This document shows, in pieces, positions 1-5,240 of a stretch of 18,361 nucleotides of DNA. Numbering within the stretch: position 1 is the stretch's first letter; the number at the start of each line of letters is the position of its first letter. Both the position numbers and the translations under genes were made by a program. A model generated the notes under the pieces. It searched no databases. It was given only the letters and a program-made list of their open reading frames with translations, and had not been told where the DNA came from. Origin of the DNA: Hyphomicrobiales bacterium (GTDB taxonomy: Bacteria > Pseudomonadota > Alphaproteobacteria > Rhizobiales > Kaistiaceae); contig JAFKJZ010000151.1 of assembly GCA_017305815.1 (NCBI GenBank), positions 1,024 through 19,384 of the forward strand, written 5' to 3'.

Positions 1-409
1 CGCCGGCGTATCGCCGGTGCGGGTCTCGATGGCGATGTTGAGGCCGATCTCCACCGCCGGCGCCTCGAGATTGCGGGCGATGTCGACGGCGGGCGCCTTC
101 AGGGGCGAGATGTAGAGCGTGTGCGGCCCGCGCCCGCCCTTTCCGGCCGGCGGCCGGGTCGCGAGGTCGACGAGGCTCGGCAGGAAGCCGGCGAGCGTCT
201 TGCCGGCGCCGGTCGGCGCGATCAGCAGGGCGGATTTCCCTTCGGCGCGCCTTCTCCAGCAGGGCGAGCTGATGCGGCCGCGGCGACCAGCCGCGACGGG
301 CGAACCAGTCGCGGAAGGGGGCGGGCAGAAGATCGTGGGAGATTCCGGCGTCGAGGCTCTCGGTCACGGCATAGAGGTAGGAGCGCCCGATGTGGAAGTC
401 GAGGGGCAT
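1..409 (-). pseudogene. Ligase-associated DEXH-box helicase (Lhr-like), N-terminal part, frameshifted and cut by the window edge
   Basis: This is the amino-terminal part of a superfamily 2 DNA helicase of the Lhr-like, ligase-associated type, which unwinds DNA together with the neighbouring exonuclease and ATP-dependent ligase. The reading starts at ATG 409-407 (MPLDFHIGRSYLYAV) and gives the typical entry PAPFRDWFARRGWSPRPHQL. At about 241-250 the frame changes. Past that point the helicase continues in another frame with the Walker A segment LLIAPTGAGKTLAGFLPSL, then HTLYISPLKAPAVDIARNL (motif Ia region) and IETRTGDTP, running off the window at base 1. One extra C in the coding strand near 244-250, next to a GGCGCGCC palindrome, explains the shift. 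Either the gene is broken or the base is a sequence error. The family assignment is secure from the motifs; the rest of the gene (usually about 800 residues) is not in view. The start is not certain, since a TTG lies seven codons upstream. Confidence 0.8.
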
Positions 410-429
410 GTTGGGGGCGTGATGCAGCA

Positions 430-667
430 AAACCCTAACCCCAGCCCTCTCCCGCTCGCGGGAGAGGGGGCTTGCCGAGCAGGCTGCGCGCGAGGTTCGA
501 TACACCCTCCGCCGTCATCCCGGACTGGATCCGGGATCCATTCAGCCGCCGTGTTGGGAGGTGGAGGCGCCATCGTCCTGGCCCCTCAAGCCGCATGGAT
601 TCCTGCTTTCGCAGGAATGACGGAGACTGGCCTGCAAGGGAGGGGGCGGGTGAGGGGCTTTCATTGA
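430..667. repeat. Mosaic of palindromic intergenic repeats (REP-like)
   Basis: Most of the 283-bp spacer between the divergent helicase and exonuclease genes is filled by a composite of three short palindromes. The first is a 10-bp stem, ccctctcccg (445-454) with cgggagaggg (459-468). The second is atcccgga (517-524) with tccgggat (530-537). The third is attcctgc (599-606) with gcaggaat (611-618). The flanks are C-rich on the left (aaccctaacccc, 431-442) and G-rich on the right (641-656). These sequences resemble families of dispersed extragenic palindromes common in Hyphomicrobiales genomes; that comparison is from memory, not from a search. No coding potential of its own is apparent. Any promoters for the two divergent genes must lie within or beside it. 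Confidence 0.75.
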
Positions 668-692
668 GAGCATCCATCCCTATCCTAGGGAG

Positions 693-1718
693 ATGATCCG
701 CCCTGAAGAACTGCTCTGCCCGACGCCGGACGGCCTCTGGTGCCCGCTCGGCGGCTTCCACATCGATCCCGTGCGGCCGGTGGCGCGCGCGCTGATCACC
801 CATGGCCATGCCGATCACGCGCGGCCCGGCCATCAGGCGGTGATGGCGACGCGCGAGACCTTGCGGATCATGGCCGAGCGCTACGGCGCCGGTTTCGCCG
901 GCAGCGAGGCCGTGGCGCCGCTCGGCGAGGCGATGCGGATCGGTGACGTCACGGTCAGCTTTCATGCGGCCGGCCATGTGCTGGGCTCGGCGCAGATCGC
1001 CGTCGAGGCGAAGGGCATGCGCATCGTTGCCTCGGGCGACTACAAGCGCCGGCGCGATCCGACCTGCGCGCCGTTCGAGCCGGTCCAATGCGACGTCTTC
1101 ATCACCGAGGCGACCTTCGGCCTGCCGGTTTTCCGCCATCCCGATGACACCAACGAGATCCACAAGCTGCTCGCCTCGCTCGCCGCCTTTCCCGAACGGG
1201 CGCATCTGGTCGGCGCCTATGCGCTCGGCAAGGCGCAGCGGGTGATCAAGCGGCTGCGCGAGGAGGGTTATGACCGGACGATTTACATCCACGGCGCACT
1301 GGAACGGCTCTGCCGCCTCTATGCGGAGGAAGGCATCGATCTCGGCCCGCTGGAGCAGGCGACCGTCGAGGCAGGACGCAAGTCGGGCAGCGGCGTCGAT
1401 TTCGCCGGCGCCGTCGTGGTCGGGCCGCCATCCGCCTTCGCCGATCGCTGGGCGCGGCGCTTCCCGGATCCCGTCTCCTGCTTCGCCTCCGGCTGGATGT
1501 CGATCCGCCAGCGCGCCAAGCAGCGCGGCGTGGAACTGCCGCTGATCATTTCCGATCACTGCGACTGGGCCGAGCTTACCGAGACCATCGCCGAGATTGC
1601 TCCCGCCGAGGTCTGGGTCACGCATGGCCGCGAGGAGGCGCTGGTGCGCTGGTGCGAGCTGGCCGGCATCCGCGCCCGGCCGCTGCACATGGTCGGCTAC
1701 GAGGACGAGGCCGAGTAG
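693..1718 (+). CDS. Ligase-associated DNA exonuclease (metallo-beta-lactamase/beta-CASP, mRNA 3'-end processing factor-like)
   Basis: The 341-residue protein is a metal-dependent nuclease of the metallo-beta-lactamase fold with a beta-CASP insert, from the bacterial subfamily encoded beside ATP-dependent ligases and Lhr-like helicases. Visible metal-binding motifs are THGHADHA (H37, H39, D41, H42), GHVLGSAQ (H95), SGDY (D116), ITEATF (E139) and, at the C-terminal end of the beta-CASP part, ISDHCDW (H289) and VTHGRE (H311). Length and all motifs are complete, so the gene looks intact, unlike its helicase and ligase partners. The ATG at 693 fits the usual family start (MIRPEELL); a purine run aggga directly precedes it, closer than ideal. 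Its end overlaps the 3' end of the convergent ribN gene by 22 bp. The role in end-processing during DNA repair is inferred from family context. Confidence 0.9.
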   Translation: MIRPEELLCPTPDGLWCPLGGFHIDPVRPVARALITHGHADHARPGHQAVMATRETLRIMAERYGAGFAGSEAVAPLGEAMRIGDVTVSFHAAGHVLGSAQIAVEAKGMRIVASGDYKRRRDPTCAPFEPVQCDVFITEATFGLPVFRHPDDTNEIHKLLASLAAFPERAHLVGAYALGKAQRVIKRLREEGYDRTIYIHGALERLCRLYAEEGIDLGPLEQATVEAGRKSGSGVDFAGAVVVGPPSAFADRWARRFPDPVSCFASGWMSIRQRAKQRGVELPLIISDHCDWAELTETIAEIAPAEVWVTHGREEALVRWCELAGIRARPLHMVGYEDEAE

Positions 1719-2617
1719 TCGCCCTGCTGCCGGGTCTCGCGCCAGAGCAGGAACATCGACGCGCCGACGATCAGCGCCGCGCCGAGCCAGAGCTGGCTGG
1801 AAGGTACCCAGCCGAACACCAGCCAGCCGGCGAGCACGTTCAGCGGCAGCTTCACATGGTCGAAAGGCTGGACATAGGCGGCGTCCGCCCTGGCATAGGC
1901 GAGCGCGAGAAACCCCTGCGCCGCGGCGGTGAGCACGCCGACCGCGACGATCGCCATCCAGGCATCGCCCGAGGGAATGGCGATGCCGGAGGGAAGCGCC
2001 AGCACGAGGTTGACCGGCGCGAGCAGCAGCAGCAGCCAGGCCGTCACGGTTTCGGGGCTGTCCTCGGCGAGAAGCTTCTTCTGGATCAGCGACACGCCGG
2101 CCCACAGCACCGAGGCCGCCAGCGGATAGAGGCTGGCGGTGGTGAAGCTCTCCGAGAACGGGTCGAGGATGATCAGCCCGCCGACGAAGCCGACGATGAC
2201 GGCGAGCCAGCGTTCTAGCGATACCTTTTCGCCGAGGAACAATCCGGCGCCGAGCGTGACGATGAAGGGCGATGTCATGACCAGCGCGATGGCCTGGCCG
2301 ATCGGCACGGCATGCGAGAGGCCGAGCACCCAGAACTGCACGCCGACGGCGGCGAACAGCACGCGCAGCGCCTGCAGACCGGGTCGGCGCGATTTCAGCG
2401 AGGGCAGGCCGCGCCGTGCCGCCCAGGGCAGGATCACGATCAGCGCTATGGCATATTGCAGGAAGGCCGCTGTCGGCGCCGGCAGGTGCAGGTTGACGGT
2501 GGCGATCTGTTCGAGCGTGTTGACGCCGGCAAACGCGACGCCGGCGAGGATCATCCAGAAGGCGCCCGCGACGGGCGCTCCGAGAGCGGAGGGTTTGGTG
2601 AGGGTAGACTGACTCAT
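1697..2617 (-). CDS. ribN: RibN-type riboflavin importer (DMT superfamily, EamA)
   Basis: The 306-residue inner-membrane protein has about ten hydrophobic segments in two tandem EamA halves (roughly residues 20-150 and 160-295), the architecture of drug/metabolite-transporter superfamily permeases. Sequence alone would only say EamA transporter. The assignment to riboflavin uptake comes from the FMN riboswitch immediately upstream on the same strand (2708-2852), the arrangement described for RibN. The chosen start is ATG 2617-2615 (MSQSTLTKPS), preceded by tgggaa at a good distance. ATG 2629 would add four residues. A start at 2698 is unlikely because it would translate through a hairpin in the leader. 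The 3' end overlaps the convergent exonuclease gene by 22 bp. It is expected to be switched off when cellular FMN is high. It sits inverted between two genes of the ligase module. Confidence 0.87.
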   Translation of the reverse strand: MSQSTLTKPSALGAPVAGAFWMILAGVAFAGVNTLEQIATVNLHLPAPTAAFLQYAIALIVILPWAARRGLPSLKSRRPGLQALRVLFAAVGVQFWVLGLSHAVPIGQAIALVMTSPFIVTLGAGLFLGEKVSLERWLAVIVGFVGGLIILDPFSESFTTASLYPLAASVLWAGVSLIQKKLLAEDSPETVTAWLLLLLAPVNLVLALPSGIAIPSGDAWMAIVAVGVLTAAAQGFLALAYARADAAYVQPFDHVKLPLNVLAGWLVFGWVPSSQLWLGAALIVGASMFLLWRETRQQGDYSASSS

Positions 2618-2672
2618 GTTGGTTCCCATCGGGTTCGACAACACGAAATCAGGGCATAGCAAATACGCACGC

Positions 2673-2692
2673 ACCGGCCGCAGGGGGCCGGT
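2673..2692 (-). promoter_or_regulatory. Leader hairpin between FMN aptamer and ribN, possible expression platform
   Basis: A 7-bp perfect GC-rich stem (accggcc 2673-2679, ggccggt 2686-2692) with a 6-nt loop lies 16 nt after the aptamer in the ribN transcript. It is not followed by a run of U, so it is not a standard intrinsic terminator. It is the only obvious structured element through which the riboswitch could act before the ribN start. Its role is an inference. Confidence 0.35.
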
Positions 2693-2707
2693 TCGCATCG
2701 TCTTCGC

Positions 2708-2852
2708 CGTTCTCTTCCATCCGGACTATAACCGTCGGCTTCGGAATTTAACCGAATCTGCTGACCCTTTCCGTCGGAACGGAAAGGCGCTCGCGGGCTT
2801 GAAGGAAAACCTTCTTACCGCCGGTGGGGAGTTGCACCCCGCCCTGAGAACG
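2708..2852 (-). ncRNA. FMN riboswitch (RFN element) controlling ribN
   Basis: Read on the minus strand, this stretch has the full conserved FMN aptamer. P1 is closed by CGTTCTC (2852-2846) and GAGAACG (2714-2708). In between, in order, are AGGGCGGGGTG, CCCCACCGGCGGTAA, AGCCCGCGAGCGC, a variable hairpin (ctttccg/cggaaag), GTCAGCAGATTCGGT, TTCCGAAGCCGACGGTTA and TAGTCCGGATG. These are the core blocks of the six-helix junction that binds flavin mononucleotide. It lies about 90 nt before the ribN start. Between aptamer and start there is one further strong hairpin, accggcc/ggccggt (2692-2673), which could belong to the expression platform. It lacks a following U run, so control of translation or a non-canonical termination is more likely. 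A weak possible promoter (TTGCGC, 17 bp, TAACTG; 2909-2881 minus) lies upstream. Confidence 0.95.
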
Positions 2853-2963
2853 AGTCCCGGCCGCAAGGCCGAGCGAGCCACAGTTAGGACTTCCGGCCGC
2901 CTGGCGCAACCCGCTACGCTGCCGGGGCTTTTCGCCGGCGATTGCAAAACCTAGATTGGCGCC

Positions 2964-3395
2964 ATGCAGGATTTCGCCGCTCTCCTCGACCGCCTGATCC
3001 TGACGCCGTCGCGCAACGCCAAGCTGCGCCTGATGGCTGAATATTTTCGTGTTACCCCGGATCCCGATCGCGGCTGGGCGCTTGCGGCGCTGACCGGCGG
3101 GCTCGACGTGCCATCGGTGAAGCCCGCCATGCTGCGGGCGCTGGTGGCCGAGCGCATCGACGAGGTGCTGTTCGCCTATTCCTATGACTATGTCGGCGAC
3201 CTCGCCGAGACGATCGCTCTGGTCTGGGACGAGGGCGGCGGCCCGACCATGCGCGCCGCCCCGGCAGCCACCAATGGCAGCAACATTCCCTCCCTCTCGG
3301 CGATCGTCGAAACGCTGCTCGCCTCGTCGCGCGCCGACGGGCCGAGGCGGGTGGCGGCCTTTCTCGACGCGCTCGATTCCGACGGGCGCTCTTGA
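2964..3395 (+). CDS. N-terminal fragment of the ATP-dependent DNA ligase (DNA-binding domain part)
   Basis: This 143-residue reading frame is the first part of the split ligase. It begins MQDFAALLDRLILTPSRNAK and shows the helical DNA-binding domain that clamps the DNA duplex, with the family feature VLFAYSYDYVGDLAETIALV at about residues 69-88. It has no catalytic residues and ends abruptly at DSDGRS in the middle of the domain, so it cannot be a complete enzyme. The ATG at 2964 has no evident ribosome binding site, but the protein start fits the family. The 111-bp upstream spacer to the FMN riboswitch must hold its promoter. It may be translated, but folding alone is doubtful. Confidence 0.6.
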   Translation: MQDFAALLDRLILTPSRNAKLRLMAEYFRVTPDPDRGWALAALTGGLDVPSVKPAMLRALVAERIDEVLFAYSYDYVGDLAETIALVWDEGGGPTMRAAPAATNGSNIPSLSAIVETLLASSRADGPRRVAAFLDALDSDGRS

Positions 3396-4609
3396 AGCTC
3401 GTCACCGGCGGCTTGCGCATCGGCGTCTCGGCCCGGCTCGCCAAGCAGGCGCTGGCCGATTTCGGGGCGGAAAAGGTCGATGGGCTGCAGGTCAACGAGA
3501 TCGAGGAACTCTGGCACGGCGTGAAGCCGCCCTACCTGCCGCTGTTCGCCTGGCTGGAAGGACGGGCGGAAAAGCCGGTCTCCTCGGCGCGCGCGCCGTT
3601 CCGGCCGGTGATGCTGGCGCAGCCGCTGGAGGAGGGCGACCTGTCGCGCATCACGCCGGACGTCTATGCGGCGGAATGGAAATGGGACGGCATCCGCGTC
3701 CAGGGGGTGTCGGACCATGGCGTGCGCCGGCTCTACACCCGCACCGGCGAGGATATCGGCGACACCTTCCCGGACATGCTCGATGCGCTCGATTTCGACG
3801 GCGCGATCGACGGCGAACTGCTGGTTGGAAGGCGCGCGGGCGAGGCGATCGAGCCGGGTTCGTTCTCGGAGCTGCAGCAGCGCCTCAACCGCAAAACCGT
3901 CTCCGGCAAGCTGATCGCCAGCCACCCCGCCTTCATCCGCGCCTATGACTGCCTGGTCGACGGCAGCGAGGATGTCCGCAGCCTGCCGTTTCGCGAGCGG
4001 CGGGCGCGGCTGGAGAGGCTGGTCGCCGGCTCGCTCGCCGGGCGCATCGACCTGTCGCCCCTGGTTGCCTACGACACGACCGACGATCTGATGGAAAAGC
4101 GCAGCCTGCCGCCGGTGCCCATCATCGAGGGGCTGATGCTGAAGCGCTGGGATTCGGTCTATGAGCCGGGCCGGCCGAAGGGACCGTGGTTCAAGTGGAA
4201 GCGCGATCCCTACACCGTCGATGCCGTGCTGATGTATGCGCAGCGCGGCCATGGCAAGCGCTCGTCCTTCTATTCCGACTACACGTTCGGCGTCTGGAAA
4301 GCGGGCGAGGGCGGCGACGAGCTCGTGCCGGTGGGAAAAGCCTATTTCGGCTTCACCGACGACGAACTGGTCGAGATCGACCGCTTCGTCCGCCGCAACA
4401 CGCTGAACCGCTTCGGGCCGGTGCGCGAGGTGACCCACAATGCCGAGGTCGGGCTGGTGCTGGAGGTGGCGTTCGAGGGCCTGAACCGCTCGGCCCGGCA
4501 CAAATCCGGCGTCGCCATGCGCTTTCCGCGCGTCAGCCGGCTGCGCTGGGACAAACCGCCGCGCGAGGCCGACCGGATCGAGACGCTGGAGGCGCTGCTC
4601 GAGCCATAG
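3392..4609 (+). CDS. Catalytic part of the ATP-dependent DNA ligase (adenylation and OB domains)
   Basis: This 405-codon frame retains every catalytic element of the ligase. It has the adenylated lysine in EWKWDGIRVQ (K97), the motif RTGEDIGDTF (motif Ia/III region), AIDGELLV (E142), IIEGLMLKR (motif IV, E246) and WFKWKR (motif V, K268 and K270). A C-terminal OB-fold region with THNAEVGLVLEVAFEGLNRS follows, where the enzyme contacts DNA. The frame opens at TTG 3392 inside the DNA-binding domain (LKLVTGGLRIGVSARLAK), so its amino end is not a natural domain boundary. If made by reinitiation at the TTGA overlap it would be a minimal ligase with an incomplete clamp. The absence of decay in the catalytic half suggests that the break is recent or an error. 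Confidence 0.65.
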   Translation: MKLVTGGLRIGVSARLAKQALADFGAEKVDGLQVNEIEELWHGVKPPYLPLFAWLEGRAEKPVSSARAPFRPVMLAQPLEEGDLSRITPDVYAAEWKWDGIRVQGVSDHGVRRLYTRTGEDIGDTFPDMLDALDFDGAIDGELLVGRRAGEAIEPGSFSELQQRLNRKTVSGKLIASHPAFIRAYDCLVDGSEDVRSLPFRERRARLERLVAGSLAGRIDLSPLVAYDTTDDLMEKRSLPPVPIIEGLMLKRWDSVYEPGRPKGPWFKWKRDPYTVDAVLMYAQRGHGKRSSFYSDYTFGVWKAGEGGDELVPVGKAYFGFTDDELVEIDRFVRRNTLNRFGPVREVTHNAEVGLVLEVAFEGLNRSARHKSGVAMRFPRVSRLRWDKPPREADRIETLEALLEP

Positions 4610-4722
4610 GTGGATGACGCACGGCAAAAGAATTAGCCCGTTTTCCGGCCGCACTGTTCCGCTATCATCCGACCGAATCGAGCGTCGGGCCCGTGTCGGG
4701 CGCGGCGTCACAGGAGATGACG

Positions 4723-4992
4723 ATGAACGGCCTTCAACGCTTCATGGGCGGCTCGCCCGCCCAGGTCCTGCTCCGGCTGGTCGTCATCTCGCTGATCGTC
4801 GGCATCGTGCTTTCGGCGCTTGGTCTGTCGCCCTACGACATCGTCGAGAAGGCGCAGCAACTGGTCTGGCGCATCTGGAACATGGGTTTCGGCGCGATCG
4901 AGTGGATCTGGAAGTATTTCCTGCTCGGCGCCGTCATCGTCATCCCGGTCTGGATCGTCATCCGCCTGCTCAACATGGGCAAGGGCGGCTGA
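4723..4992 (+). CDS. Small membrane protein, DUF6460 family
   Basis: The 89-residue protein starts MNGLQRFMGGSPAQVLLRL and has two hydrophobic segments, LVVISLIVGIVLSALGL (about 19-35) and YFLLGAVIVIPVWIVIRLL (about 65-83). They are separated by an amphipathic stretch with WRIWNMGFGAIEWIW. This matches the conserved two-helix pattern of DUF6460 proteins found widely in Hyphomicrobiales; no function is known to me. The start at 4723 is fixed by a strong AGGAG (4712-4716) with a 6-nt spacer; an upstream GTG at 4693 is unsupported. The gene stands alone between the ligase and the receptor unit, with a likely terminator overlapping its stop codon. Confidence 0.8.
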   Translation: MNGLQRFMGGSPAQVLLRLVVISLIVGIVLSALGLSPYDIVEKAQQLVWRIWNMGFGAIEWIWKYFLLGAVIVIPVWIVIRLLNMGKGG

Positions 4993-5006
4993 GCCGCCGC
5001 GCTTTT
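4984..5006 (+). terminator. Probable intrinsic terminator on the stop codon of the DUF6460 gene
   Basis: A perfect 6-bp GC stem, ggcggc (4984-4989) and gccgcc (4993-4998), has the stop codon TGA itself as its three-base loop. It is followed after gcgc by tttt (5003-5006). The stem is short and the T run modest, so efficiency is uncertain, but its position is right for ending the DUF6460 transcript before the receptor unit. Confidence 0.5.
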
Positions 5007-5072
5007 CGGTCCATCGGCCTTTGCGGCTTGGCATCCTGCGCGTAGCGGGACGCTGGCGCGTGTTGTTGCGTG

Positions 5073-5106
5073 ACCGCCTCGCGCGTGAAAGCCCTGACGA
5101 GGCGGT
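5073..5106. repeat. Inverted repeat upstream of the receptor promoter region
   Basis: Two perfect 9-bp arms, accgcctcg (5073-5081) and cgaggcggt (5098-5106), flank a 16-base centre. The dyad lies about 20 bp before the TTGACA/TGA-N9-TCA element in the 248-bp spacer ahead of the TonB-dependent receptor gene. It could be a hairpin in a transcript or a regulator binding site; there is no T run after it on the plus strand. Confidence 0.45.
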
Positions 5107-5127
5107 GCAAATCCTGTCGACTATATG

Positions 5128-5154
5128 TTGACACAAATATTCAGGTTATATTAC
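5128..5154 (+). promoter_or_regulatory. Promoter region with RirA/iron-responsive-type operator for the receptor-peroxidase unit
   Basis: An AT-rich island in otherwise GC-rich DNA contains a perfect TTGACA (5128-5133). Overlapping it is TGA (5129-5131), nine bases, TCA (5141-5143), the spacing of the iron-responsive operator bound by RirA-type regulators in alphaproteobacteria. A possible -10 (tattac 5149-5154) is only 15 bp from TTGACA, and tatatt (5147-5152) only 13 bp, so the exact promoter is unclear. Overlap of operator and -35 would fit repression in iron-replete cells. The motif is short and can occur by chance. Confidence 0.45.
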
Positions 5155-5240
5155 CAACGCGCCCATCGGACATACGTACACCACGCGCTTGCCCAGCGGA
5201 CCGCGACCCGGCGATCCGTCCATTCTGAGCGGGATTGAAC

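Larger units (their letters stand above)
2964..4609 (+). pseudogene. ATP-dependent DNA ligase, split by a frameshift near 3384-3395
   Basis: Together these 1646 bases encode a bacterial ATP-dependent DNA ligase of the roughly 550-residue type, with an N-terminal DNA-binding domain, adenylation domain and OB fold. The reading frame is interrupted. The first frame (from ATG 2964) stops at TGA 3393-3395 just after DALDSDGR. The continuation LKLVTGGLRIGVSARLAK lies in a different frame starting at TTG 3392. In relatives this junction normally reads GRWALLKLV, as I recall the family. That would need one more copy of the heptamer gggcgct, present once at 3384-3390. Loss of one copy of a 7-bp tandem repeat therefore explains the break. 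Alternatively the two parts could be translated as a split enzyme, because the TTG start overlaps the TGA stop (TTGA). No good ribosome binding site precedes the TTG. Confidence 0.8.

Noticed and set aside
431..442. Telomere-like aaccctaacccc
   Set aside because: It occurs once, at the edge of a bacterial palindromic repeat mosaic, and is not a tandem array.
435..2105. Long minus-strand open frame (556 codons) across the repeat mosaic, exonuclease and ribN
   Set aside because: It is antisense to a motif-complete exonuclease, has an Arg/Ala-rich low-information translation and arises from high GC content.
2673..2692. Intrinsic terminator for the riboswitch
   Set aside because: The stem is strong but is followed by gcgtgcgtatttgct in the transcript, not a U run, so I list it only as a possible platform.
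2618..2698. Longer ribN start at 2698
   Set aside because: It would translate the leader hairpin, adds a non-family N-terminus and lacks a ribosome site; ATG 2617 has one.
3384..3397. Programmed ribosomal frameshifting in the ligase (as in prfB)
   Set aside because: The required shift is -1 and there is no slippery heptamer, no upstream Shine-Dalgarno-like stimulator and no evident downstream structure. Loss of a heptamer copy explains the junction better.
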